Assembly (NCBI GenBank): GCA_003313425.1
Contig: NHZP01000008.1
Span: 310,001-374,000, forward strand
DNA: 64,000 nt
DNA from: Pseudopyrenochaeta lycopersici
Lineage: Eukaryota > Ascomycota > Dothideomycetes > Pleosporales > Pseudopyrenochaetaceae
Direction of reading: 5' to 3'
Shown one piece after another: positions 20,801 through 32,316 of the stretch. A program made the translations under genes and the position numbers. Positions within the stretch are counted from its first letter, which is position 1. The number at the start of each line of letters is the position of its first letter. Under the pieces are notes generated by a model. The model was not told where the DNA came from. It saw nothing but the letters and a program-made list of their open reading frames with translations, and did no database searches.

Positions 20801-23131
20801 TTGCGTGAGGTTTACGCTGCGCAGTCTGATCCCAGCTCGATTAATGGTACACCTGAGTACGGTGATCACCCAGTTAGCGCCGCCCAACCGATGGTGGAGC
20901 CTCCAAAGAAGAAACAGAAAACGGCCACCGCGAACGGAGACAGTGGCACACTGACGCCTGTCAGTGAAACTGCTTCGAAGAAGAAAGAGAAACCAGCTCC
21001 AGTTCCCAAAGCCCCAACACCTCCACCAATTCCAGCCGAGCCACGGCTCAGAGCCTTGCCTTGCGCAGTCTGTCGATCCGCAGAGGGCTCGCGGCTTGAG
21101 TGTGCGGCTTGTCGACTGACTGTTCATAAATCATGCTACGGTATCGAAGAAGTACGGCAAGCAAACAAATGGTACTGCGACACATGCAAAAACGACAAGA
21201 AGGAGAGCGTGTCCTATGTAAGTTCCATTGATTTGAAGTCTGGCTCATTCACTGATTTTTCTCAGACATATGAATGTGTCCTCTGCCCGCAGCTGGATGC
21301 AGAGCAAGAATTTTATGAGCAACCCAAGGTGTCACACAAGAAGAAAACCGACCGTGACAGGGAAAAGGAACGATTAGAAAAGGAGCTCATTGACAAGGCC
21401 AAGGAGGAGTATCGTAGCAAGCAGCAAGAGAAAGGCCGTCCACTCGTTCCCCGCGAGCCGCTCAAGCGTACTGCTGACAACAATTGGGTTCATGTGTACT
21501 GCGCGCTTTGGCACCCGGAAATCAAATTCAGCAATGCAACTCGACTCGACATGGTAGAAGGAATCGGAGCTTCAACACTTCGATACGATGCAGTTTGCAA
21601 GTTATGCAAAACGACAAACGGCGCTTGCGCATCTTGTTTACAATGCCATGCCACGTTTCACGTCGGCTGTGCTCATAACCATGGCCATATATTTGGTTTC
21701 GACATGACGCCTGTCAAAGCTTCGCGCAGGGACGCAGTGCCCACAGTCACTCTGAACGGAGAAACAGGCACTCTACTTGCGGCAATATGGTGCAAAGAGC
21801 ATGCACCCAAAACCCCTGTTCACGCGATGAACGAAGAAGTGGAGGGGACGGATTTGATCGCCCTACAGCTCTTTGCGCGGGAATTCAAACAAGCAGACCT
21901 TACTTTGACAGGCACCGCACGCAAGGCTAACCTCGTTGATCAATCCACACGCAGTGTTCCACAACCCACTACAAATCAGGCCAACCGCCGGGCGTCCGCA
22001 GTAACTGCCCAAACACCTACATCTGCAAGAGGGCGACAGTCGAATGCCGGTATACCAGTGAAGGAGGAATCCAGCGAGCCTCCAGCCCCCAAAGCTGATC
22101 GCAAATGCGTTCGGTGCAAAATCGACGCCAGCCCTCGATGGTGGAGGGTGGACGAAACGATACCCACGCCGCATGCACCTCGCGTTGTGGATGGCCCATT
22201 AGGCATGAATGGCTCAGACCCGAATGAGCGCATCGAAAAGAAGCCACTGTTAGAAAATGGGCAACTGGTCAACGGATCCGGCGATCATCAGATGACCGAT
22301 GCCCCGCCTGTCACATCGCCTGCGCTCCCAGGTCACTTACGGTTAGATACTGAAGTGGCAGCTGTTCGCTCGGCTTCATATTTATGCCAAAAGTGCCATT
22401 GGAAGAAGCTAAACGGGGCAGACGAGGAGGAGGAACGAGCAAGGTCCGTTTCGGCCCTTCCTGAGCCACAGCAACTGCCGATGCGATCTCCCCAAGTGCA
22501 GCCGTACGCACCTCCACCTCCACCTACTCTAGCTGGATCTTGGGCAGTTCCAAATGGCCCTCCACCGCTTCCACCAAATCAGCCTCCTCCATTACCAGCC
22601 TGGCATAGCTCGGCAGCTCCTCCTGGACCTCCTCAGCATCATCTGCATAATGGAACGGGGTATCCGGCTCCTCCGGCGCTGCAGGGCCCTCCCGTAGGGC
22701 ACGCCCCGCCTTTCCACAGCCCTTATCCTCAGGCGAATGGATACCCGCCCTACTCAGGCCCGTCAATACACGCACAGATGCCTCCGGCGCCCCTTCGGAC
22801 ACCCTATGCCCCTGCCCCTGTCAGCGGGCCTCCACCACTACATCTCAATAATGGCGTAATGCTGGTCAATGGAATGCAATCACCCCGTACGATGCCCTAT
22901 TCGCCTACCCACCCTCATGCACATTCACGTTCCACTGAGAGCCCATTCACCGCTCCTCCGCCGGCAGTAGCACAGTACCCGCCTCACCACCATGGCAGCC
23001 CTGTGCCAGGTCGACCGACAACTCCTAGGGATGCTGTGATGCGAGACGCTCCATCTACCACTTCGGCGCCAATGGAACGAGTCAACACGGGAGCGAGCGC
23101 TAGTCCATCGCTCCGTAACTTACTGCACTAG
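17851..23131 (+). CDS. SNT2: BAH/PHD/SANT chromatin factor SNT2
   Basis: Exons 17851..18718, 18815..19298, 19345..21217 and 21266..23131 encode 1696 residues. SNT2 works with the Rpd3 deacetylase and a JmjC protein (Ecm5 in yeast) to read histone H3 and control stress genes. In order: a disordered N-terminus; a BAH domain from about residue 290 (DQVYLVCEPPGEPYYVCRVMEFI); PHD1 about 440-490 (CKRC...CHNTYHMNC); an acidic patch; a SANT-like helix set about 755-810 (KKWNEGVAKYGSEIRNV); a GATA-like zinc finger 855-915; PHD2 about 1022-1068; an extended PHD about 1077-1260 (CVLC...WVHVYCALWHPE); a second split GATA-like finger (CVRC at 1355, CQKC at 1448); and a Pro-rich tail. The 48-bp third intron is stop-free and in frame. 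A T-tract follows the stop codon. Confidence 0.92.
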
Positions 23132-24296
23132 ATTTTTTTTTTTTTGCCTTTTAAAGTTTTGATTTTCTTGCTGTAAACTTTCCGTCGAAGCTTATCTCTC
23201 GGGCATATTGGATTGGAGTTGTCGATGCCTTTGGGTATGTTCAGCATTGAGCGAAGGTTGTGGACCCACCCGGCGCACTATGGCGAAACAAATACGGATG
23301 GGGTTTGTATGGTGACATCAGAGGTTAAGGGTATTTGCATGTCACGTGGTCATTGGGTACAAGGAGGGGAGTCCGGGCTTATACCACAACGTTTATTCCG
23401 GGGTTCTCCTTTTTTTTTTTCGTTTACCATTGCTAGTGGAGAAAGGAGAAGTAGTCGGTGTGGTGGTTTCTTGCACGGATATGCAGATAGATGACAGGGG
23501 TGTCGCATGGAGGCGAAGATGTTCGATACCCGCACGCGCGTCCTAGAGAACCTATACGTTTCAATCAAAGCTCTCATGCATCAATGTTGATCAGCCGACC
23601 GCCACATCCATTGCCTGAATGTTTTGCATCAAGTATCAATCCGGACATGCTCGCCATGCACAAAGAAGTGGCTGCTGGAATGTGTTGCGCCGAAGGCGCT
23701 ATAGTGGAAAGGGCGCGAGGTCTGCGCTTCGAATGCCGACTACCAGGAGCCAGGGCTAAGCTTTCAATAGCTACCCGACTAGCCGGGCTCGGCTCCGCGC
23801 GTCCCTTGCATGCTCCCCGACCTCTCCCCAACCTCAAAGCCGCACCAGCCACGGCAACGCACTCGCTTTTCGTCATCTCATTAGTGTCCGCTCATTTATA
23901 TCATTGCCTCGTCTCCTAGACTCGAGCGTCTATTGAACGGTGTTGCTCTTCCCAATTGTTACTGTAATTCTAATGCACCAATACCCTGCCGCCCACATCT
24001 TGAAACCTGCGCACCTCCTCGACACAACCGAAACAGCAAGCGTTGGATAATTCTCCGGGCTGCGACACTTCCCGCATTCGGGTCACGCAGCGCCGACCGA
24101 CAGACAAGTGGCACAGCAGAGCCTCGTGAGATCCGTAAACTATCATCACACCGCTGTTCACTGGATCTCGGCATAACTTTCTCTCCATCGCCCTCGATTC
24201 AGTCACACCGGTCCCACCCGCTTCACTCGATTTGAATATATAGTCGTGTTGAAGACTTTGAACAAGAGGATACAGCCCTTTATCACAACAAAAATC
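23132..24296. other. Intergenic, 1.2 kb
   Basis: No supported gene. It starts with an AT-rich 3' region of SNT2 (a run of 13 T at 23132-23144) and ends with the promoter and leader of the RCR-type gene. Frames at 23491-23919 and on the opposite strand look like chance. Confidence 0.45.
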
Positions 24297-25036
24297 ATGG
24301 TTCTAGCAAAGAGATATTGTGTCGAGTACGTGGACGGAACTAGGGAGTGTTTCCGGGAGGATGGTTTCTGGTACAGCGATGTATGTGTTTTCCCTTTGCT
24401 CCTCATCGATGGTCGGCACTGACAACGACGCAGAAAGGCACAATTCTCAAATGGATAATTCTCGCCTGTATATTCCTCTTCTTCATGTTATGGTTCGTGG
24501 GCGGATATATCCACGCAAAGCAACGATTAAAGAAGGGGTTACCGTTGCTTTTTTATCATCGTGTACGTTCTCACACCCAGCCATGACCTCTTTGCATTCG
24601 CTGTACTAACGTACTACAAAAGTTCCTGATATCATACTCCGAACGCAGACGATACGGTCAAGCCGGCGTCGCGCAAAACCACTTCACATTCTACCAAACC
24701 CAACCACAGCCCTACTCAACACACCAAAACGTCCCATACCAACAAAGACAAGACGGTGCTTGGGCGGAACCTCCTCCACTATATCAAAGCAATGATGCGC
24801 CACCACAGTACTTTGCACCACCGGGAGCTACAAAAGTGAATGGCAACCAAAGACCACAAGGCTCGGGGATGGAGATGCCGTACTATGGCGCGCCACAAGG
24901 GGCCCAGCAGAGTGGTGTTGTTGGGGGTTCCCAGCCTGTAAACGGAGATGTCGAAGCGCAGAATCAGCAATTGCCGCCGAGACCACAGGCGGCAAAGGCT
25001 AAAATTATGGGCTTTGTGGAGAGGTTCAAGAAATAG
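24297..25036 (+). CDS. RCR-type PY-motif membrane protein
   Basis: Exons 24297..24380, 24434..24562 and 24623..25036 give 208 residues. A short lumenal N-terminus with two cysteines (YCVEYVDGTRECF) precedes one transmembrane helix (about 33-55, LKWIILACIFLFFMLWFVGGYI). The juxtamembrane signature KQRLKKGLPLLFYHR is typical of the fungal Rcr family (chitin-synthesis regulation, Congo red resistance). The cytosolic tail is Gln/Pro-rich and has two PPxY motifs nine residues apart: PPLY at 122-125 and PPQY at 131-134. Family members use such motifs to bring Rsp5/Nedd4 ubiquitin ligases to membrane cargo, so an adaptor role in trafficking is likely. All three junctions are phase 0 with good splice sites. 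Confidence 0.8.
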
Positions 25037-25167
25037 CTGCACACCGGGAACATACAACACATTTAGATTTAGCGAGTGACATTTTAGCGACGCATGCGTG
25101 ACTGGCTCACGCCTTGTATTATAGGAACACTTAGTAATTGCATATGAGCTTTGGCGAGCCTCTTTTG

Positions 25168-25911
25168 TTAATCAATATCCATTGCATCTTCATCTACTGC
25201 TATCATGGGGGGTGGAAGGCGGGTTTGCTGGAACGCTGCTGTGCAGTCAGACTCGGTGACTGGATTGCCCTGCTTCGCTCTGATCCTCTGCCTCGCCTCT
25301 ACAATGGCTTTGCGCACGTTATCATGCTCCTGTGGTACGGTGAGACTTGCAGGTTCATTGTACAGTACCAGCTGGTTGTCTTCGGTCGACTTTGGTTCCG
25401 GGCCGAGAAGCACGTGCCTGGGGATCTTTGACAGGTGCTTCTCAATGTCTGACAGGAAAATGGGTGCATCCTCGTCCGACTCAATGTCAGAGAGTTCGGC
25501 GTCGAGGTCGTGGATGTAGACACGGTGAGGGGTTTCATCGATGGGCATGGCATCGTCGGCGGGGGGAGGGCGTGATTTCTTCTCACGCTTGCGGTTTAGA
25601 AGGGCTGCCGCTGAAGAGTGCCGTGAAGCACTTGGGTTTCCAGTCGTTCTGGCAGCTGAGGCATTTGAAGAGCCCGGCACGCCGAAGAAGAGACGAGTGC
25701 CATTGTCGTCGACTAGCCTGCTGTCAGCGCTGCAGCTTGGGCAGCAGGTCTCGGGAGCTTCCGTACCTAGATTCAGCAAGTCGAAGCGCTTGCTCAGCCG
25801 TTGCTCGTGCTCCAACGAGCTATCCGCCGCCCTCTTGGTGCCATGGGGTGCGCCCTGAAGCAACTGTGATGGAGGGTTGGCTTGGCTACCGGGAGCTACG
25901 ACCTCCGCCAT
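25168..25911 (-). CDS. Conserved-looking acidic protein of unknown function
   Basis: A 247-residue uninterrupted frame with coherent protein character. The N-terminus has KRAADSSLEHEQRLSKRFDLLNL. A CPSCS pair and a SRLVDDNGTRLFFGVPG block follow. The middle has a basic RKREKKSR stretch then an acidic DLDAELSDIESDEDAPIFLSDIE segment. The C-terminal part has DNQLVLYNEP then a helix VRKAIVEARQRIRAKQ and ends in DEDAMDID. No signal peptide or membrane segment. The charge pattern suggests a nuclear protein, but I do not recognise a family with a known role. It converges with the RCR-type gene (131 bp apart) and is divergent from the alanyl-tRNA synthetase (252 bp). Confidence 0.7.
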   Translation of the reverse strand: MAEVVAPGSQANPPSQLLQGAPHGTKRAADSSLEHEQRLSKRFDLLNLGTEAPETCCPSCSADSRLVDDNGTRLFFGVPGSSNASAARTTGNPSASRHSSAAALLNRKREKKSRPPPADDAMPIDETPHRVYIHDLDAELSDIESDEDAPIFLSDIEKHLSKIPRHVLLGPEPKSTEDNQLVLYNEPASLTVPQEHDNVRKAIVEARQRIRAKQGNPVTESDCTAAFQQTRLPPPMIAVDEDAMDID

Positions 25912-26159
25912 CCATCCCAGCTTTCCTCTCCGACTCGTTTCACTCGTTGCTCGATTTGCCGGATCGCTGCAGGGTCAAGAAAAATCGCGAGACTCGGTGA
26001 GTGTGGTAGGAAAGAGTGCGCTGACGCAGCTGGACATTGTTGATGTTATATCGGAATCGGCGCATTTACCTGAAGCTTCTGGAAGGATACCGTCGGCGTT
26101 CCGAGCGCAGGCTGAAAGCCCCGCTATCTGCAGCTGTGGCTCGGCATTCGTGCAGACTC

Positions 26160-26213
26160 ATGAATGTTGCTACACAGAACGCTCGCTGCCCCTCTGAGTC
26201 ACCAATGGTGTAG
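26160..26213 (+). promoter_or_regulatory. Overlapping upstream ORF at the alanyl-tRNA synthetase start
   Basis: The ATGAATG at 26160-26166 holds two starts in different frames. The first opens a 17-codon uORF ending at TAG 26211-26213. The second (26164) is the long mitochondrial-type start of ALA1. No ATG occurs between the uORF stop and the cytosolic start at 26359. Transcript starts are unknown, so use of the uORF is inferred. Confidence 0.45.
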
Positions 26214-29200
26214 AGGCGGACTGCCCTTGACGAGCCCCAGCAGCTTCTCTCTTCGCCCGCACTCACCCCGACCGCTTTTCTCCCCACGCTGCACGCGACC
26301 CTACACCCACCCACGCGCAGTGTCGATACCCCTCCACCGCAACGCGCAGGTCGCAAACATGTCGACCGCCGATAAGCAGCACGAATGGGGCGCCGTCCGT
26401 GTGCGCAAGACCTTCATCGACTACTTCAAAGAGCGCGGCCATGACTTTGGTATGTCTTTCAATTCCTCTCAGCACTATGAGTCGAACATTTTCAAGAGCC
26501 GCCAACTGACAAAAAACTTAACAGTGCCATCCTCCTCTGTTGTGCCCCTCTCCGACCCTACCCTACTCTTCACCAATGCGGGCATGAACCAGTACAAGGC
26601 CATCTTTCTAGGCACTGTCGACCCCTCCTCCGACTTCGCAGCCCTCAAGCGCGCCGCCAACTCGCAAAAGTGCATTCGCGCTGGTGGAAAGCACAATGAT
26701 CTCGACGATGTGGGCAAGGACAGCTACCACCATACCTTCTTCGAGATGTTGGGCAATTGGAGTTTTGGCGACTACTTCAAGGAAGAAGCTATAGGCTTCA
26801 CCTGGGAGCTTCTCACCAAGGTCTACGGCATCGACCCTCAGAGATTGTACGTCACCTACTTCGAGGGCGCAGATGACCTCGAGCCAGATCTAGAAGCCAA
26901 AGAGCTGTGGAAGAGCGTTGGCGTGCCCGAAGACCACATCCTGCCTGGAGACATGAAGGACAACTTCTGGGAAATGGGTGATCAAGGACCGTGTGGACCT
27001 TGCTCAGAGGTCCACTACGATCTGAGGGAGCCAGAGGGTGGGAAATACAGGAACGCTGCTTCCCTCGTCAACCAGGACGACCCCGAGGTCATTGAGATCT
27101 GGAACAATGTCTTCATGCAGTACAACCGCGAACCCGACCGATCACTGCGGCCGCTACCTAACAAGCACATTGATACCGGTTTGGGATTCGAGCGGTTGGT
27201 CTCAGTGCTCCAGAAGACAAAGTCAAACTACGATACAGATGTGTTCACGCCGCTGTTCAAGAGGATACAGGAGATCACAGGAAAACGCGAGTACAGGGGC
27301 AAATTCGGCCAAGACGACCCAGATGGAATTGATACTGCATACCGAGTCATTGCGGATCACACCCGAATGATGAGCTTCGCCATTGCGGATGGTGGCGTGC
27401 CTAACAACGTTGGTCGAGGATACGTCGTACGCAGAGTCCTGCGAAGAGGCGCTCGATATGCGCGCAAGTACTTCGAGGTGGAAATCGGCGACTTCTTCTC
27501 CAAGATTATCCCAACACTAGTCGAGCAAATGGGCGACATGTTCCCAGAGATCAAGAAGAAGCAGCAGGATATCATCGAGATTCTTGATGAGGAGGAGAAG
27601 GCTTTCGCCAAATCACTAGATCGCGGCGAGGTCATATTCGAGAAGTACGCACAAAAGGCCAAGACCAAGGGATCTAATGATCTCCCTGGAGACGACGTCT
27701 GGCGGTTGTATGACACCTATGGCTTCCCGGTTGACCTTACCAAAATCATGGCTGAGGAGCGCGGCCTCAACATCAACGACAAGGAGGTCGAGGAGGCGCA
27801 GGAGAAGGCTCGTGAGGCTAGCAAAGGTGACAAGAAGGCTGCTGGAATAGTTGTCAAATTCGATGTGCACGACCTTGGTGCCCTAGAGGGTATGACCGAA
27901 GTGCCCAAGACTGACGATTCTGCCAAGTATGGCCGTGAAAACATTACTGCCACCATCAAGGCGATCTACCACAACAAAAACTTCCTGAAGAGTACAAAAG
28001 AGGTGCCTGAAGGAGAGCAGTTTGGCGTGTTGCTCGACAAGACAAATTTCTATGCCGAGCAAGGTGGCCAAGAGTACGACACTGGAAGGCTCCTGGTTGA
28101 CGGCGAGGCCGAGATCAGCATTGAGAATGTACAAGTATATGCAGGCTACGTCCTCCACACCGGATACCTCAAGTACGGCGAGCTGAGCGTTGGTAGCGAG
28201 GTCATTGCTGAGTTCGACGAGCTCCGGAGACATCCTATCCGCAACAACCACACCGGAACACATGTCCTCAACTACGCTCTTCGTGAAGTTCTCGGCAATG
28301 AAGTCGACCAGAAAGGCTCGCTTGTCGCACCGGAGAAACTCCGCTTCGATTTCTCACACAAGGCTGGCTTGTCAGATGCAGAACTTGAAAAGGTGGAGAC
28401 CATCTCATCGCAATATATCAAGGACGATGGAAAGGTCTACGCAAAGGAAGTTCCGCTCGCAACTGCCAAACAGATCCGCGGCGTTCGCGCCGTCTTCGGT
28501 GAGACATACCCTGATCCTGTCCGAGTCGTCTCAGTAGGTGTTCCGGTAGAAGACCTGCTCGCCGATGTCCAGAACGAGAAGTGGGCCAAGGTATCCGTTG
28601 AATTCTGCGGTGGCACACACGTTCTCAAGACTGGCGAGATCAAGCAACTGGTCATCCTCGAAGAATCTGGTATTGCCAAGGGAATCCGCCGCATTGTTGC
28701 CGTAACAGGCCAAGAAGCGTACGACGTCCAACGCGTTGCCTCGGAATTCTCGGAAACCCTTGATAGGCTAGGTAAATTGTCATTCGGTCCCCAGAAAGAG
28801 GCCGAAGCGAAGAAGGTTCAAGTCGAGCTGAATAATCTCACCATCTCTGCCTTGACCAAGAGCAAGTTGAGGGAGCAGTTCGCTAAGATCCAGAAAAGCA
28901 TCCTAGACGAGCAGAAGGCCGCTGCGAAGGCGGACAACAAGCGTGTCCTTGACGAGGTCACCAAAGAATTTGAAGACGACAGCAAGAGGTTCCTGGTCAA
29001 GAAGGTCGAGTGGTCAAGTAACGTGAACAAAGCCATCAGCGAAGCCATTAAGACCGTCAGCGGGCCCAAGAGCGCTCTAAAGGACCGATCGCTCTACTTG
29101 TTCTCCGCATCACCGGAGGAAGGCAAGGTCGTGCATGGATGCTATGTTTCTGAGGTAAGCCAACATTTGCTTTGTGTCAAAGCACAACAGCTAACAGAAC

Positions 29201-29386
29201 AAACAGCCTTTCAAAGCCGCAGGCGCCGACGGACCCAAGTGGGCATCCGCCGTTACACCTATCATTGGTGGAAAGGCAGGCGGCAAGCCCGGTGCCCCAA
29301 CTGCCATCGGACAGGGCACGAATGCAGATAAGGTTGACGAGGGCGTCGAGGAGGCGAGGAAGTGGATCGAGAAGATATCGCTTTAG
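26164..29386 (+). CDS. ALA1: Alanyl-tRNA synthetase, probable dual mitochondrial/cytosolic
   Basis: Exons 26164..26449, 26525..29154 and 29207..29386 encode 1031 residues, or 966 from the internal start at 26359 ([11 protein letters not shown]). It charges tRNA-Ala. Evidence: the class II core with [10 protein letters not shown] and [14 protein letters not shown], the editing-domain HTGTH near residue 671 and its zinc partner CGGTH near 790, and a coiled C-terminal C-Ala region ending KAGGKPGAP...[10 protein letters not shown]. Residues 1-65 are Arg/Ser/Pro-rich with no acidic residue, a mitochondrial presequence, so one gene probably serves both compartments through two starts, as in other fungi. 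The first intron (75 bp, GTATGT...ACAG) is in frame and stop-free; splicing restores [11 protein letters not shown]. The last intron (52 bp) is needed to reach the true C-terminus. Confidence 0.95.
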
Positions 29387-29812
29387 ATGATGAGTAGACT
29401 GGTAAATTTCACCGGCCGCCATGATAGTGTATAAATTATATGGAGAACATTACTCCAAGATCAGAAGTGTGTTTTGTGTTATTCCAGTGAAAAACTGTTT
29501 GCAATGATATCTTCAGACCATCTCCCAGTATTTCCCAGTATTTCACTCATCACCTATTAGTTAAGATTGCATGATACCAGTATGAACCAGACAAGACGTT
29601 GAAAATCATAACATGAGAACACGAATCAATTTCATTACCCCCTATGCTACGCCCACCCTATGCTATGAATACCAAAACGAAGAAGACACACTACTCCCTG
29701 TGACCGCGAATCTAGTCAGCATCATCAAACGCCACGTAAACCCGCGCAATATCCAAACGCAATGCAAGCCCATAATCTCATAGTCCTTTCAATACGAAAA
29801 CAAGAAAATCAT
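29387..29812. other. Convergent 3' intergenic region
   Basis: 426 bp between converging genes, AT-rich, no gene. It contains a direct repeat CCCAGTATTTCCCAGTATTTC near 29523-29545. Confidence 0.5.
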
Positions 29813-31903
29813 TCACCCCTTCCAAATCAACCAGACATACCAGACCAATCCACAGCCCACCACAAAACCCAGCTGGCTCCTCACTTCGTACCAGAACAAG
29901 CGCAGGCCCTTCCGCTTCTTCCGCGGCTTCGCCATCTTGGTGCTCACGCCGTGGCCGTAGATTTTGACTTTCGCCGTCTTGCTCTCGTCGTCGTCAGTAC
30001 CAGGATAGTATCCCGCGTGCTGGACGAGCGGGTAGGTATATTTAGGGTGCTGGTTTGTAGCAGAAGGGAGGGCGTAGGTTGTGTTTGGGGAGACGCTGCG
30101 GGTTCGCGCCTGGGCGGTGCGGACCTGCAGGGTTCCGCGCTCCGAGGAGGTGGAGGAGTGGGAGGAGTGTGGCTCTGCGGAGTGGGAGTGGGAGAAGTGT
30201 TGTTTTTCGGGGTCGGCGGAGGACGCGGACGCGGTGGATGTCGGGAGTAAGGGGCTTGCTGTTGCTGAGGGCTGGGGCGTGATGATTCCGGTTGTGACGA
30301 GGGCGGCGCGGACGACAAGCAGGGTGAAGGTGAGGCCGAACAACATGGCATATTTGAGAAAGGTGCCGATCTGGTCTGGGAGGAGACATAAATGCGTTTG
30401 GACCGTTTTGCTCGCGTCGCCTGATTTTGGAGCGCCGTGCTCGTCGACAGGATTCCACATGCTCATCAGTACCACGCCAGGAAGTCTGACGCCCATAGCC
30501 CAGGATATCGACTTGACTGTAATCTCCTTGATGCCGCCACCTGCACTCGCGTATCCCCGATGCAGGACCTCGCAATAATCGTGGTCGTCCCCGCTGAACG
30601 CATACCGTATGTCTCCAATTTTCTCTGCGATGTCGGCGGAAATCTCGCGGTTCATGACATTTTGGTATTGATAGCCGCCGCGTACGGCAATCGCATTGCG
30701 GTCGTCGAATTCAAGCGGAGGCTGGCCGGCAGGTGGAGGGGTCGGTGGCCAGTGTTCGCGCTTGGGGCCGCAGGGCGTGCCTGGGGCGCGGTAGAGGGGG
30801 ACGTGGGAGAGGAGGATAGTAGGGAAGTCTGTCACTTCGTTGTTTGCGTGCGGGATCTCTGCCGTTGCCAGGTCTTCGCTTTTGATGTCGTAGTGGGGGA
30901 GGCCTGGGTAAGGACGCAAGCCCTGTCGTACGCGCAGCTCACGCTGTATGAGTCGTTTCTTCTGCTTCTTTGCGTTCTCGAGAAAGTCTTTGGTAGGACG
31001 CCATAGGTCTTCGACTTGCTGTGGAGAGTCCTGGCCCAATGCGCTCAGAGAGACGCTGTCGATGGAAACGAAGGTATGGTTTGCGATGACATCGATTCTG
31101 TTCCCGTCGCCAAAATAGGCGTTGAATCTGTTCCTGACGCCGACTTGAACACCTCTTGCGAAACCAAGGTCATGGTTTCCAGGTAAACTGCTTATGATCT
31201 TCCGCCCTGGCTGCCCTGGCCGTGGCTGCAGCCCTCCGTCGCCCCAGTGCTTGAAGAAGATATCCCCAAAACGCCTGTACTCATTCATCCAAAAGTCGTC
31301 GCCATACTTGCGGTATTGCTGCTCAGGCGACTTGGTCGTCCGTGTGGACCACTCGCGGCCGCCGTCGAACAAATCGCCGAGGAAGAAGATGGTATCGGGG
31401 TAAAGAACGGTTTGGAAACGGGAGTATGTACGGCGCAGGTAGAGGTCGGTGTATTTGTAGGTGAGGGGATTGAGAGGCCATGGGCGGCCAGGATACGTAT
31501 GCGGGTCAATGAGTTGCGGGTCGGCGACGAAGATGAGTCTATGCGGGTTCGCGCCAGCTTCCTGTGCCTCGGATTAGCCCCAGGCCTATCTACAATGCTC
31601 GGCTGTGTTTGAACATACCCAATTCTCCCATGTTTCCCAATTGCAGCTCTCTATGGCGCCATTGAACACCCCCCTCTCCCCCCAGTACAGCACCACCCAC
31701 CAGAGCAGCACCAGCACGTTCGCAAGCGTGAACAGCCTTCTGAAGCTCCACTCGCCTCTTCTGAATTCACTGTGCCTCGCATGCACTGCCGGTCTTATTC
31801 TGTAAAGAAAGAAGGCTCGCGCTACTCTCCAAGCCTGGGTGGTCAAACTCTCCGGCTCAGAATATGCGCCAACGGGGACGCCATACTCGTCGTACGTAGT
31901 CAT
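29813..31903 (-). CDS. GPI-remodelling metallophosphoesterase, TED1/CDC1 type (PGAP5-like)
   Basis: Two exons read from high to low coordinate, 31903..31619 and 31561..29813, encode 677 residues. Family members remove ethanolamine phosphate from GPI glycans in the ER, which helps GPI-anchored proteins leave it. Metal-site motifs in order: VADPQLID, FLGDLFDGG, LPGNHD, LLSHVPLY and SGDDHDYCE. Hydrophobic helices: N-terminal (LFTLANVLVLLWWVVLYW), a downstream one (YAMLFGLTFTLLVVRAALV), and a C-terminal one (LGFVVGCGLVWYVWLIW). A Ser-rich loop and a basic KPRKKRKGLR segment lie between the last two. The 57-bp intron is phase 0. Translation could start at 31996, but the start at 31903 (MTTYDEYGVPVGAY) looks right. 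Assignment to Ted1 rather than Cdc1 is not certain. Confidence 0.88.
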
Positions 31904-32316
31904 CGTCGGTCGGAGGATGTGCGATGTTGCTGGCGCAGCATTGTAGAGGGCGAGCGCGAGTGCGGAATTGTCGTGGGCGTCGTGGACGGCGGGCAATGTT
32001 CAAAGGGGTGGGTGCATGCGTCGTATTCGTGGTCTGGGGAAATGTGCGACCAGGGTCTGACGGTCGATCATCTGCAACAAGCCACGAGGGGAGGCGTTCC
32101 TCGGGCATGCACGTGTATGCACAGTAACGAATCCTGCACCCATTCACATGTTCAGCATGTGAAGGTGGTTTGGCGATGCTTTCTTTTCGTCCATTAAAAT
32201 TAAATCACAGCACTGTTCTCATCCATGAAAGCCAAATTATGAACGGCAAGTTGAAGTAATGCGAGATATCATTCGAACACAGGCTAGAAGTACATTACAC
32301 CACTACCGCTCTTCTC
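31904..32316. other. Intergenic, 413 bp
   Basis: Promoter side of the metallophosphoesterase gene and 3' end of the fumarate reductase gene, both on the minus strand. No other gene seen. Confidence 0.45.

Noticed and set aside
20582..21127. 181-residue minus-strand frame inside SNT2
   Set aside because: It is antisense to the GATA-like and PHD regions of SNT2 and has no protein character.
23521..23545. B-box-like GTTCGATACCC
   Set aside because: No matching A box or acceptor stem upstream.
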